The notes under the pieces: generated by a model
Database searches by the model: none
What the model saw: only the letters and a program-made list of their open reading frames with translations
Told to the model about the DNA's origin: nothing
Virus record (IMG/VR): IMGVR_UViG_3300010354_000141
Location: 1-47,979 of that record
Origin: a virus
DNA length: 47,979 nt
Strand: one strand, 5' to 3'
Position numbers and translations under genes: made by a program
Part shown: in pieces, positions 16,038-27,164 of the stretch
Position numbering within the stretch: the first letter of the stretch is position 1
How the letters are laid out: the number at the start of each line of letters is the position of its first letter

Positions 16038-19000
16038 ATGGTTACAAGACAAACAATTGATTTTCTTCCTGGTGCGTTTAAATCAGAAACAAATAAAAAA
16101 TTTCTAAACGCAACTCTAGATCAATTAATGAGCGAACCCGAGTTGACCAAAGTCAACGGATTCGTTGGAAGAAAATTTTCTCCTTCTTTTTTACCAAGTA
16201 AAAATTATGTTGCTGAGGCTATTGATAGCCGACAAAATTATCAATTTGAACCCGCAGTAGTAGTAAAAAACGCAAGTAACCGTTTAGACTTATACAGTGA
16301 TTACCAAGACTTAATTGATAAAATTTCTTACTACGGCGGTGTAGTTAACGATCATAATCGTTTGTTTGCCAGCGAATATTATCGTTATGATCCTCATATT
16401 GATCTTGATAAGTTTGTTAATTATAACCAGTATTACTGGTTGCCAGATGGGCCACTACCAGTTACAGTATCTGCTGGTACTTTGGGAACTCCCAAAACTT
16501 TTTCAATGGCTAGAGGCACAGGATCTTATACTAGTGATCAAACTGGAAATATTACTAATCCTGAAATTACTTTAGTTCGTGGAGTTACATATCAGTTTAA
16601 TGTAAATCAAACAGGTAATAAATTTTGGATACAAACAGAACCTGGTATTGACGGTTTAAGAGATTATAATTTAAATGTTACTACTCGATCAATTCAAGGT
16701 GTTAGCAATAATGGTGCCGAGACTGGAACAATTACATTTACTGTACCAAGTAAGAATTCTCAAGATTATTATTTTAAATTGCCCTTAATTGATTATGTTG
16801 ACTATGCAATTACAAATACATTTTCTTCTATTGACGGTGCAATTTGGAGAAGCAATGTTGCGCCAACCGGCTCTTTAACCGCATTAGACAACGAAGGTCG
16901 TTTTCCTAATAACTTTCATATTGTCTTTTTATCAACTAGTACTAATAACAATGACTGGATTGATAATACTGGTGTTGCGGTTCCTGCAAGTCGACGTCAA
17001 GGATTATGGCGTGTTACTATTGATCCAGTAACTAGTCGGGTTCGGTTACTGTATGTTAGAGATATTCCAATTGGTTATCGTATTAGAGTTAAGTATGGCG
17101 ATATCAACGCGGGCTACGAATTCTTTAAAAATTCATCAGGTTTATGGGCACAATCGCCGCCAATTACTGCACCATTAAGTACTCTTTACTATCAGGATGG
17201 AACAACTGCCGGCGCCTATGGAAAAATTAATATTGTTGACTTGCCTGGTAATTCAGTTAATGTTGATGCAGATATAGTTGGAAAATCTAGTTACACTAGC
17301 CCCAATGGCATAGTGTTTTCTAATGGCCTACGAGTTGCTTTTGATTCTTCTACCACTCCCTTAACATATCACAATAAAACATTTATAGTTGAAGGAGTTG
17401 GAACCGGAATCAAACTTGTTGACTTTGACAAATTAGTTCCTGTTGAGGCAGAAAAATCTGAATCATACCTTCCATTTGATACATTTAATTTTGATGTTGA
17501 TAAGTTTGATCAAACAGTACTAGGTGCGGCCGAACCGGACTATATTGTTTCTAATAGATCAAGTCAAGATTTAAATTCCTGGGCACGAACTAATCGTTGG
17601 TTCCATGCCGACGTAATTTTAAAGACTGCTGAATATCTCGGAGTTCCAGCTGGCCTTAATCAATCGGCACGAGCACAACGACCAATTATCGAATTCGAAG
17701 CCGATTTACAATTATATAATTATGGTCGTATTGGACTTGCAACAGTTGATCGTATAGATTCAGTGCTCACTGCGTTTGTGGCTGGCAATGATTTTCCTAT
17801 CACTGATGCTTTTGCACAGATTGAAAATAAAAAAGTTTCCGATGCATCGATTGATTTAATGAATTACATTAAGGGACAAACAACAATTTTCCCTAATGAT
17901 GTTGATATAAACATTAGATCAAAAATATTTAGAATTGATTTTAAAAATCAACTTACTGCCAATGTTTTTGATGGAGTGGTCACTGGCTTCGTAAAAGTAC
18001 AATCGGGTAGTGATCAGATTATTGATGCTACCGCGCCTACCCAACAACCTAAAACATCTTTTGATTCAGAGTTAGAACCCGGCACTGTTCTTTATACTAC
18101 GGCTGGAGTTTATGTAGGGACAGTAAAAGTAGTAGTTGGAAATAGTCGTTTAATTCTTGAAAGCCCGGCTACAGTAAATCTTAATTTTACACAACTAAAA
18201 TACAATAGTCCAAGAATAGAATTAACACCAATTACTACTGCAAATACATTTGATAGTGTAGTTGCTATAACTGGATCTAACGCTAAAAAATCTTATTACT
18301 TTAATGGAACGAATTGGGTTGCTGCGCAACAAAAGATAAAAAACAATCAAGCTCCGTTGTTTGATGTTGTTAATCAGTCTGGCACAAGTTTTTCTCAAGC
18401 CTATTCAAATTCAGCATTTATTGGCACCAAGTTATTTTCTTACAAACCGGGGTCTAGCACCAACGATGCAATTTTAGGATTTCCTTTAAGTTATAGCAGT
18501 ATTGGAAATTCTATTAGCGATATTAATTTCGATAATAATTTTGAAGTTGAAACATTTGTTTACGGACCGTTAAATTCTAGATCTAACGAAAAAGTAATCT
18601 CAGGTTATTTAAGAAAAAATTTAAATCGAACTGAATTCTCTCCTTTAACAGTTTGGTCTCGTGTAGCTGAACCTAGCAAACAGTATCAACATATTTCGGC
18701 TGAGTTTGATGGACAAACAAATTATTTTGAAATTGACATTTTACCGGCCGCAGAAAATAAAGAACCAAACATTAAAGTTTATGTTAACAACAAACTTATT
18801 AACAGTACTGAGTACACAATTCAAACCGTTGGAGTCAGAAAAGCAGTAAGTGTTAATCGTGCACTGATTCTTGGCGATGCCATTGATATACTAATTTATT
18901 CTAATCAGATTAGTAAACTTGGTTATTACCAAATACCTAAGAATTTAGATTTTAATCCAAAGAACGCACAAATAACATCTTTGACTCTTGGTCAAATACG

Positions 19001-22000
19001 CGGACATTGGTACGAAATTGGTCAAAACACTCGTGATGTAGTAGGAGAAATTCTTGCTAGTAATAATTTAAGAGATTTAGATACACAGCGCCAAGGCGGA
19101 ACGATCCTCCAGCACAGTGCTCCTACAATTTATAGTTCTTTATTTTTAATCGATTCTCACACTAATTTTATTGAAGGCATCGATTATGCACGTCGGGAAT
19201 ATACAAAATTTAAAAATAAGTTTTTAGAGCTTTGTGTTAGTATGACTGACTTAGATCCAGTTGATCCAACCAATGGTGTAGACAGGATCTTAAAAGTTAT
19301 TAATCAAGTTAAAACTTCTAAGTTTCCTTGGTTTTATTCAGACATGGTACCGTACGGAGACAATTATGTTGTCGACCTGCATAAGATAACTAACATTTCG
19401 GTGAAAACATATGCAATGCCGAATGTTTATTCTGCGTTAGGTAATAACATTTACCCTGGCCGTGGCCCGCATAATCAGGCAATTTCTGTATACTTCAATG
19501 ACACCCAGTTGATCTACGGACAAGACTACACTATTGGCAGTAATACACCTACGATTGTGCTAGCCGATAGTTTGACCATAGCCTTAGATGATATTGTTAG
19601 CATTAGAGGATATTTAAATACCGATGGTAATTTTGTTCCAGAAACACCAACTAAATTAGGATTATTTCCTAAGTTTATTCCTCAACAATATACTGATAAT
19701 ACTTACAGACAGTCTATTACAGTCATACAGGGTCACGATGGAAGCATTACCCCAACGTTTGGTGATCTTCGTGATGCGTATCTGATTGAATTAGAAAAAA
19801 GAATTTATAACAATATTAAGATTGAATATAACTCGGCATTGTTTAATTTAATTTCAGTTTTGCCGGGTAAATTTAGAAATAGTCCTTACACTTTAACTGA
19901 ATTTAATCGTATTATTACTACAGAATTTTTAAAATGGGTTGGATCTAATCAACTTGATTACAGCTCCAATGAAACATACAATCCTAACGATCAATTTACC
20001 TGGAATTACAACCAGACTGACGATCAGACCGGAGAAAAATTAACAGGTTACTGGAGAGGAATATACAAGTATTATTATGATACTGATAGACCTCATACAC
20101 ATCCCTGGGAGATGTTAGGTTACACAATTAAACCAACTTGGTGGAATACTCATTACGGTAGTGGCCCTTATACTTCTTCTTCTACACAAATGTGGACAGA
20201 TTTAGAAAATGGTTACAGTAGGGGTACAGGAACCACAAATAGTTTATATTCTCGAGCCGGATTAAAAAAATATATACCAGTTGATAATCTTGGCAGCTTA
20301 TTGCCTCCACAGGCCAAATTGGTTAGAAATTTTGACGGGACTAAGTTTGATCAAAGTTTTGCCATCGGTGATCATGGCCCGGTAGAAAGTGGTTGGAGAA
20401 GAACCAGCGAATATCCGTATGCACTACAACGTGCTATGGCCTTAATGAGACCTGCTCAATATTTCGGTCTATTATTTGACACTTCGCGATATCATAAGAA
20501 TACCAGTTTAACTGAGTATTTGATTAAAAACATCAATCGTCGTGTATCTCCTGAACAAATTGTAATCAATGGGGAGACTGTTAACGGATCAATTACTAGG
20601 TCTGGTAGCTATATTAATTGGATACACGGTTATCTAACTAGTCTAGGGATTGATGCAAATAATTCAATTCGTTTGAGATTGTCTAATCTTGATGTTCGTT
20701 TAGGATATAAAGTTTCAGGTTATACTGATAAGAAATATATTACTGCATTAGTTGAACAATTTAGTCCGACTAGCACCAATGAATCAGTTATTATTCCCGA
20801 CGAAAACTATTTGATACACCTGAATAAAAGTGTTCCTGTGCGTAGAGCAGTTTATAGTGCAGTCATAATTGAAAAAACAAACACTGGGTACAGCATCAGT
20901 GGTTATAATTTAAAGTATCCATACTTTACTGTTATTCCGAGCGAATTTAACAACAACAATTATGCCATTGAGGTGTTAGGCTCAAGAGCCTTAGTTTTCC
21001 AAGATTATAAATCACAAAAAATTAATATTCCTTATGGCTATGAATTTTCAAATAGTCAACAGGTGGTAGATTTTTTAGTCGGTTATCAAAGATTTTTACT
21101 TTCTCAAGGATTTATTTTTGATTTCTATGACACTGAATTAAAAAGTGTAAGAGACTGGATATTAAGTGCTAAAGAATTTTTAACTTGGAGTCAACAGGGC
21201 TGGAAGCCAGGGAATGTGCTTGTGCTAAGTCCAATACTTAACAGCCTTTCAATATTTGACACTGAAGCAGTGCTGGATCAAATTACTAATCAAACCAATG
21301 AACGCAGAGTACTAGACGCTAATTTTAATGCAATTAAACTTGAAGAACTAAGTGTTTTACGTCAACCTAATATTAGCACAATTACAACTATACTGGGCAA
21401 AACAATTGCGTTTGTTGATTTAAATCTTGTCCAATATGAGCATGCTTTGGTGTTTGATAATGTAACAGTATTTGATGATATTGTTTACAAGCCAGAGCTT
21501 GGTAGCCGCCAACATCGCATGCGTTTAATTGGCAGTAAAACATCCAACTGGAACGGCGCAATGAATCCACCGGGATTCATTTACAAATTTGGTCAAGTTG
21601 ACGAATGGTTACAAAATACCGACTATAAAAAAGCCGATATCATCAAATATAAAAATCAAATTTACACAGCGGCGCAAAATGTTCCGGGATCTACTACCTT
21701 TGATTTTAATTATTGGACATTATTAGATACTAGTCTTGAACCAGAGATAGTTCCAAATTTTGCTCATAATTCTGTTAAGTCTGTGGATTTTTACGATATA
21801 GATCGTGCCAGCATTGACGAATCTTTTGATCAGTTTAGTATGGGCTTGATTGGTTATCGTAGTCGTCCTTACCTAGAAAATCTAGGCATGGATCAAATTA
21901 CCCAAAGTAAATTTTATCAAGGCTTTATCAAAGAAAAAGGCACTAAGAATTCTATTGTGGCATTGTTCGGCGGTCAGTTTGATGATTTAGTTACCGATTT

Positions 22001-25000
22001 GTCATTACATGAAGAATGGGCATTGCGTGTAGGTGAATATGGTGCTCTAAGATCAAATCAAAGTATTGAATTAATTTTAGATGAAGAAAAGTTTAAAGGC
22101 AATCCTATAGCGTTTAAACTTTTAAATTCTGCTCAACCGTCGGAAGATTTATTTTTAACTGTTAGATCAAACGACTTAATTTCTAAACCGTTGAATTTTT
22201 CTTCGCCTATTTTCTTAAATAGACCACTGAGCGAAGAACTTGAAACTGATATTAAAACTGCTGGTTATGTTCATCTAGACGACGTTGACGGTAGATTATT
22301 TAATATCAATGATTATTCGTCATTGACTGCATCTATATTAGCTGGCATTGAAACTGGTTATCGCTTATGGGTGGCCAAAGATTTTGATGAAGATTGGCAA
22401 GTATATCTGATTTCAGAAGCTGCTAATTCTGTAGTGGCAATTGAGTATGCGCTCGACGATAAAATTCAAATAACAACATTCTACGAACACGGTTTACAAA
22501 CCAATGATGTAATTGCAGTAAGAAGTTTTAACGACAGTCGATTTGATGGATTTTATAAAGTATTAACTGCAAATTCACCAACACAATTTATTGTTACTAT
22601 TAATGAAGATTTAATTCAATATGTTATTGGTGGTATCATTGAAGGATCTGGTGAATTATTTACTTTACAGAAATCTAGATACAGAACACTTACTGCAAGA
22701 GATAATGATATTGTTAAAACTTCGTGGGAAGCAGGTAATCGTGTTTGGGTTGATAACAACGGAAATAATACCTGGGCTGTTTATGATTTTGTTTCTAGCG
22801 TTAAAGGTAATTATTCTGGAACCCAACATTCTTGGGGTATTGAAAACGGAACAATAGCTTTACGATCTAGCGGTCTGCCATACCATACCAGCGGTTTAAT
22901 TATAACCGTTGGAAACGTGGCTACTACATATACTCCGGCAGTAAAAAATTATCATCGTATTTGGCCTTTAAGAGCCGGATCGAATGTAGCTGCGACAGTA
23001 AGTCAAACAATTTATTCTGAACAAATTGGATTTGCAATTAACGGAGTTCCGTTTGCTAGTCCTAATGCCGGTGAGTTTATTCCTCCTAATTACGAAGAAG
23101 TCACTGGATACAATTACAATTACATGTTTAGTAATGCTAATGTAATATACAGTCGTGATGCTGCCGGTGGACTTGTAACAGACGACGATTCTTATTACTA
23201 TCAAGGTTATACGTTTGCTAATTCGTGGGTGTCTGGATCGGGAGGTATTTCAGGTGCTGGTGCCGCAGATGTGCAATCTAGTATATATCTTGGCGGAAGT
23301 TTAACTCATGCCAATGGTCATAGTAAGATCTTAGGTTTCGCCAATGACGGATATCCGATTTATGGTCCTTATGGTTACAGTCAAGCTAACAATAGTTCGA
23401 GTGCTGTCCAAAGAATGGTATCGGGATATACATTAAGAAATAGTTCGTTTAGAGATTTTTATACCTCTGATTTAACTGTTTATCCGTTGGGTATTTTTGT
23501 GCAGGATTATGAATTTACCAGTGCTGGTAACCTCGATCGTCACAACGGAAGATATTGTGTTACTCCGGAATATCCAAACGGTACTTATGCTTACTTTATG
23601 ACTATAGATGCTCAAGGCAAGCCGGCGTACCCTTATGTCATCGGTGATAGCTACTATGGATCTGTTCCAGAAGTTTCTAATCCGTTAGTAGGCGGAACCG
23701 GTATTGCACCTATTGGATTTACAGGTATTTCTAGTATTGAATGGATTAAAGTTAACGAGCAAAAGCCAGTCATCGATATTAACAGCGTAGGCGGAATATA
23801 TGTTTATAACGATACAAGTAAATCTATTCAAGCTCGATTAGATCTTTATGATCCTGTTAAAGGTAAAATTCTTGGAATCGCACAAGCAGATATTGACTTT
23901 GTTTCCACTTATGATCCAGCAAAATATAATCAAGGTACATTCGAAGAATTGCCCATAGAACAAGATTTTCATTGGGGAAATCAACAGATTGGAAAAATTT
24001 GGTGGGATCTAGACAATGCCAGATTTATGGACTATGAGCAAGGCACTCGTGACTATCGATTAGAACACTGGGGTAAATTGTTTCCAGGAAGTTCAGTGGA
24101 AGTTTACGAGTGGGTAGAAACAGATGTTTTACCCAGTGGTTATGTCGAGGCCGGTCTCGAGGGCATACCTAAATATGCCGACGACAGCGCATATTCAATG
24201 ATGTCTTTTGTTGACAGTATAACTGGTATTATTCAGACTAGATATTATTATTGGGTACGCAATAGATCAACAGTTGCTAATTCTAAAACTCATAGTGTGT
24301 CGGGGATCGCAAATATTATTGCACAACCAGAATTACAAAATATTCCTTATGCAATATGTCTAAGTAATGATACCATTGGGTTGTATAATATCGGTGGATA
24401 TATAACTGCAAAAAATGCAATATTGCATATTGATTATCGTGTTAAACTTAATCAGGATGTTATTCACAGTGAATTTGATTTGTTCCAAGAAGGCAATCAA
24501 TACAGTGTGATGCATCCTAGGATTGAAAATAAAATTATTGACAGTCTGGTCGGTCAAGATGTGTACGGTAATTTAGTTCCACAGCCTGGTTTAATTCGCG
24601 GAAATAAAATTGGATTATCTATTAAACCTAGACAAACATTGATCGAGAATAGATATGTAGCTGCCGAAAATATTATCAAATATATCAATAGTGTTTTAAT
24701 TAAACACGCAATTACCAGTCGCATTATTAATAAAGAACTTGTTTACTCAGATAATTTCTACGCCGATACACCAATTCCAGAACACGACTATGCCGTAGAC
24801 ACTGACGCTCAGTTTAGCTATGTTCCAAAAATTAATGCTGGATCTTTCGAAGTAGGTAAGAAATACATTATTACTGATGTTGGAACTACAAATTTCATGG
24901 CCATTGGAGCAAGTTCGAATACGGTAGGAACTGTATTCATGGCCTATGGCATAGGCAGTGGCACAGGTAAGGCGTTCCCAAGTAGAATCTTAGTAAGAAA

Positions 25001-27140
25001 AGATGCTAGGTATTTGAATCGATGGAGTTTGTTTCTAAAAAATTTCGACGGTACCGGAACTTTAAATAAATTCCAGTCATTGAAAATTACTGATTTTTGG
25101 TATACCGTTGATTGGTATGCCGATGGATATTCTAGTAAAACAACAGTTAACTATTCTGTAGATCGATTTGCAGATGTTTATAAGTTAACTTTAATTAACA
25201 ACGATATTATTAAAGTAATTAATAACGGAGCCAATAGATTTGAGATTTACAAATACGAAAATAATCAATTTAATTTAATTGGCCTTGAAGATGGCACCAT
25301 TCAAATTAAAGACGATTTATACAAGCCAATTGGTTTTGATTATGCTAACTTTAGTGTAGACAATTATGATTATAATCATGCCACTGAATTTAGATTTATT
25401 CTTAAGGGAATTAAAGAAGACATCTTTGTTAGAGAATTAGCACCATTGTGGAATAAATTGTTGTTCTTCATTATTGAATATATTTTAAGTGAGCAAAAAT
25501 ATATCGACTGGGCCTTTAAGACTAGTTTTGTATCAGTTACACACAAGGTTGAGGGACTAACTCAAACTCCTGCTTATATTAAAGATCGTCAACTCTATTA
25601 CAAACAATATGTTGACGAAGTTAAACCCTATCGTACGAAGATAAGAGAATATTCTTTAGCATACAATTACGTCGAGACAACAAATCGTGCTACGGTAACT
25701 GATTTTGATCTTCCTGCTTATTTCGATAAGGAGCTTGAAATATTCCGCAGTCCAAGCGGCGAAGCTCCGAATATTGATAATAATCTTTTGTCTACCAAAC
25801 CCGAATATCAAGATTGGAAGAATCATCACAAGTATAATTTAGACAGTATTGTCATAGCTGAAAAAGGTCGGGGCTTTTTATCAGCACCTGATATAACTGT
25901 GGTATCAAACGATACAACAGGAACAGGAGCCAACGCCAAGGTTATCATTGACGTTTCTGATGGAAGTTTATATAGAATTAATGTTACTCAAACAGGAAAA
26001 GATTACACTCAAACACCAATATTGACACTGTCAGGAACTGGTACCAATCCTATGAGTTTGCGTCAATCAGCAAACTTTTTGCCAGCTAAGATTTCAGCTA
26101 GAATTTCTAATACTACTATTAGAAAAATTAAAACTACAATGAAGTTTGATAGAGTTACCTACACAACTTCTGTGGTTGACTGGCAACCAGGGGTATCTTA
26201 TCCAGTCGGAACTCTTGTTAGCTATCGAGGTCAAGGCTATGTAGCTAGTGCATCGGTTCCAGCTGGCGACACGTTTAATCAAACATTGTTTACTACAATT
26301 AATTCGGGTAGCTTTAATAATGCCAACGACAGAATAATGGCGTTTTACGCACCCACCGCTGACATGCCACCTAAGTTATTTTATCGCTTAATGTCAGGTT
26401 TTAGAGATTATCCTGAAGCAAATGCTACTCCAGTTGCAACCAGTGACAGTCTTATCAGTGGTGGCGGGTTTTCGGGATCTGCTATTAGTGCTGGATCATT
26501 TGTTGTTGGACAAAGATACATTATTACATCAGTAGGAACTACTAATTTTACCGCAATCGGTGCTTCGGCTAATAGAGTTGGTGTAATATTTGTAGCTACC
26601 GGGGTTGGATTAGGAACAGGTAAAGCAGTTATTGCCATTAGTTCAAATGTTGCTCTGGGCAATGTAGCTGGTATAAGTTCTGAAGAAATTGTAGTACAAG
26701 GTGGCGCATTTGTGTCTGAGCTTTTTGCTCACGGTCCAGAAGAAATATTGCCAGGCAGAATGTTTGATTCAGTAAGCATAATGGTCAAAACCAATGGCAC
26801 CGGCGGCAATGTTGGATATCGTAGAACTGTAGACATGAATGCCAATAGAGTTACCACAGTGATTAATTTATCGACAAATACAACACTAGCTCAAGTATTA
26901 AAAGTAACCGACACAGTGATCCAGGTAGCCGATGGTGCAGTTCTTGCAACTCCTGATCCTGTGGCGTTGTTACCGGGCAAGATTGTAATTAACGGCGAAA
27001 CAATCCATTACTATGTAAAAAATGGAAATCAACTAAGTCAGTTACGTCGGGGAGTAGGCGGAACTGGAACGCCGAGCGAACATCGCTTGGGTAGTATTGT
27101 GGAAAGCGCCAATGATATTGTAGTACAGCCGTATGTTTAA
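16038..27140 (+). CDS. Giant baseplate-wedge-region structural protein (3700 residues) with YHYH and carbohydrate-binding-like modules
   Basis: A single 11.1-kb frame directly after gp6, the place of T4 gene 7 (1032 residues). The first 150 residues (TIDFLPGAFKSETNKKFLNA; LDKFVNYNQYYWLPDG) match large structural proteins of marine T4-like phages. Later modules can be picked out: a CBM5/12-like domain at about 1855-1898 (DYKKADIIKYKNQIYTA), a YHYH domain at about 2270-2545 (LGFANDGYPIYGPYGY; LDRHNGRYCVTPEYPNGTYA), two 45-residue repeat modules at about 2934 and 3485, a small glycine-rich beta module at about 3275-3335 and a second CBM5/12-like domain at about 3378-3422. There is no signal peptide, coiled coil or transmembrane segment. 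The wedge role is inferred from place and N terminus. Confidence 0.85.
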   Translation: MVTRQTIDFLPGAFKSETNKKFLNATLDQLMSEPELTKVNGFVGRKFSPSFLPSKNYVAEAIDSRQNYQFEPAVVVKNASNRLDLYSDYQDLIDKISYYGGVVNDHNRLFASEYYRYDPHIDLDKFVNYNQYYWLPDGPLPVTVSAGTLGTPKTFSMARGTGSYTSDQTGNITNPEITLVRGVTYQFNVNQTGNKFWIQTEPGIDGLRDYNLNVTTRSIQGVSNNGAETGTITFTVPSKNSQDYYFKLPLIDYVDYAITNTFSSIDGAIWRSNVAPTGSLTALDNEGRFPNNFHIVFLSTSTNNNDWIDNTGVAVPASRRQGLWRVTIDPVTSRVRLLYVRDIPIGYRIRVKYGDINAGYEFFKNSSGLWAQSPPITAPLSTLYYQDGTTAGAYGKINIVDLPGNSVNVDADIVGKSSYTSPNGIVFSNGLRVAFDSSTTPLTYHNKTFIVEGVGTGIKLVDFDKLVPVEAEKSESYLPFDTFNFDVDKFDQTVLGAAEPDYIVSNRSSQDLNSWARTNRWFHADVILKTAEYLGVPAGLNQSARAQRPIIEFEADLQLYNYGRIGLATVDRIDSVLTAFVAGNDFPITDAFAQIENKKVSDASIDLMNYIKGQTTIFPNDVDINIRSKIFRIDFKNQLTANVFDGVVTGFVKVQSGSDQIIDATAPTQQPKTSFDSELEPGTVLYTTAGVYVGTVKVVVGNSRLILESPATVNLNFTQLKYNSPRIELTPITTANTFDSVVAITGSNAKKSYYFNGTNWVAAQQKIKNNQAPLFDVVNQSGTSFSQAYSNSAFIGTKLFSYKPGSSTNDAILGFPLSYSSIGNSISDINFDNNFEVETFVYGPLNSRSNEKVISGYLRKNLNRTEFSPLTVWSRVAEPSKQYQHISAEFDGQTNYFEIDILPAAENKEPNIKVYVNNKLINSTEYTIQTVGVRKAVSVNRALILGDAIDILIYSNQISKLGYYQIPKNLDFNPKNAQITSLTLGQIRGHWYEIGQNTRDVVGEILASNNLRDLDTQRQGGTILQHSAPTIYSSLFLIDSHTNFIEGIDYARREYTKFKNKFLELCVSMTDLDPVDPTNGVDRILKVINQVKTSKFPWFYSDMVPYGDNYVVDLHKITNISVKTYAMPNVYSALGNNIYPGRGPHNQAISVYFNDTQLIYGQDYTIGSNTPTIVLADSLTIALDDIVSIRGYLNTDGNFVPETPTKLGLFPKFIPQQYTDNTYRQSITVIQGHDGSITPTFGDLRDAYLIELEKRIYNNIKIEYNSALFNLISVLPGKFRNSPYTLTEFNRIITTEFLKWVGSNQLDYSSNETYNPNDQFTWNYNQTDDQTGEKLTGYWRGIYKYYYDTDRPHTHPWEMLGYTIKPTWWNTHYGSGPYTSSSTQMWTDLENGYSRGTGTTNSLYSRAGLKKYIPVDNLGSLLPPQAKLVRNFDGTKFDQSFAIGDHGPVESGWRRTSEYPYALQRAMALMRPAQYFGLLFDTSRYHKNTSLTEYLIKNINRRVSPEQIVINGETVNGSITRSGSYINWIHGYLTSLGIDANNSIRLRLSNLDVRLGYKVSGYTDKKYITALVEQFSPTSTNESVIIPDENYLIHLNKSVPVRRAVYSAVIIEKTNTGYSISGYNLKYPYFTVIPSEFNNNNYAIEVLGSRALVFQDYKSQKINIPYGYEFSNSQQVVDFLVGYQRFLLSQGFIFDFYDTELKSVRDWILSAKEFLTWSQQGWKPGNVLVLSPILNSLSIFDTEAVLDQITNQTNERRVLDANFNAIKLEELSVLRQPNISTITTILGKTIAFVDLNLVQYEHALVFDNVTVFDDIVYKPELGSRQHRMRLIGSKTSNWNGAMNPPGFIYKFGQVDEWLQNTDYKKADIIKYKNQIYTAAQNVPGSTTFDFNYWTLLDTSLEPEIVPNFAHNSVKSVDFYDIDRASIDESFDQFSMGLIGYRSRPYLENLGMDQITQSKFYQGFIKEKGTKNSIVALFGGQFDDLVTDLSLHEEWALRVGEYGALRSNQSIELILDEEKFKGNPIAFKLLNSAQPSEDLFLTVRSNDLISKPLNFSSPIFLNRPLSEELETDIKTAGYVHLDDVDGRLFNINDYSSLTASILAGIETGYRLWVAKDFDEDWQVYLISEAANSVVAIEYALDDKIQITTFYEHGLQTNDVIAVRSFNDSRFDGFYKVLTANSPTQFIVTINEDLIQYVIGGIIEGSGELFTLQKSRYRTLTARDNDIVKTSWEAGNRVWVDNNGNNTWAVYDFVSSVKGNYSGTQHSWGIENGTIALRSSGLPYHTSGLIITVGNVATTYTPAVKNYHRIWPLRAGSNVAATVSQTIYSEQIGFAINGVPFASPNAGEFIPPNYEEVTGYNYNYMFSNANVIYSRDAAGGLVTDDDSYYYQGYTFANSWVSGSGGISGAGAADVQSSIYLGGSLTHANGHSKILGFANDGYPIYGPYGYSQANNSSSAVQRMVSGYTLRNSSFRDFYTSDLTVYPLGIFVQDYEFTSAGNLDRHNGRYCVTPEYPNGTYAYFMTIDAQGKPAYPYVIGDSYYGSVPEVSNPLVGGTGIAPIGFTGISSIEWIKVNEQKPVIDINSVGGIYVYNDTSKSIQARLDLYDPVKGKILGIAQADIDFVSTYDPAKYNQGTFEELPIEQDFHWGNQQIGKIWWDLDNARFMDYEQGTRDYRLEHWGKLFPGSSVEVYEWVETDVLPSGYVEAGLEGIPKYADDSAYSMMSFVDSITGIIQTRYYYWVRNRSTVANSKTHSVSGIANIIAQPELQNIPYAICLSNDTIGLYNIGGYITAKNAILHIDYRVKLNQDVIHSEFDLFQEGNQYSVMHPRIENKIIDSLVGQDVYGNLVPQPGLIRGNKIGLSIKPRQTLIENRYVAAENIIKYINSVLIKHAITSRIINKELVYSDNFYADTPIPEHDYAVDTDAQFSYVPKINAGSFEVGKKYIITDVGTTNFMAIGASSNTVGTVFMAYGIGSGTGKAFPSRILVRKDARYLNRWSLFLKNFDGTGTLNKFQSLKITDFWYTVDWYADGYSSKTTVNYSVDRFADVYKLTLINNDIIKVINNGANRFEIYKYENNQFNLIGLEDGTIQIKDDLYKPIGFDYANFSVDNYDYNHATEFRFILKGIKEDIFVRELAPLWNKLLFFIIEYILSEQKYIDWAFKTSFVSVTHKVEGLTQTPAYIKDRQLYYKQYVDEVKPYRTKIREYSLAYNYVETTNRATVTDFDLPAYFDKELEIFRSPSGEAPNIDNNLLSTKPEYQDWKNHHKYNLDSIVIAEKGRGFLSAPDITVVSNDTTGTGANAKVIIDVSDGSLYRINVTQTGKDYTQTPILTLSGTGTNPMSLRQSANFLPAKISARISNTTIRKIKTTMKFDRVTYTTSVVDWQPGVSYPVGTLVSYRGQGYVASASVPAGDTFNQTLFTTINSGSFNNANDRIMAFYAPTADMPPKLFYRLMSGFRDYPEANATPVATSDSLISGGGFSGSAISAGSFVVGQRYIITSVGTTNFTAIGASANRVGVIFVATGVGLGTGKAVIAISSNVALGNVAGISSEEIVVQGGAFVSELFAHGPEEILPGRMFDSVSIMVKTNGTGGNVGYRRTVDMNANRVTTVINLSTNTTLAQVLKVTDTVIQVADGAVLATPDPVALLPGKIVINGETIHYYVKNGNQLSQLRRGVGGTGTPSEHRLGSIVESANDIVVQPYV
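24840..24978 (+). repeat. Second copy of the GTT-type 45-residue module (in the giant gene)
   Basis: This copy reads GSFEVGKKYIITDVGTTNFM, then AIGASSNTVGTVFMAYGIGS. It is clearly homologous to the copy at 26493-26628. The pattern is known to me as a recurring unit in marine phage structural proteins. Confidence 0.75.
26493..26628 (+). repeat. Third copy of the GTT-type 45-residue module (in the giant gene)
   Basis: This copy reads GSFVVGQRYIITSVGTTNFT, then AIGASANRVGVIFVATGVGL. It shares GTTNF, AIGAS and the VG spacing with the copy at 24840-24978, about 550 residues earlier. Confidence 0.75.
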
Positions 27141-27164
27141 TAAATGAAAAACTAGGAAAAAATT

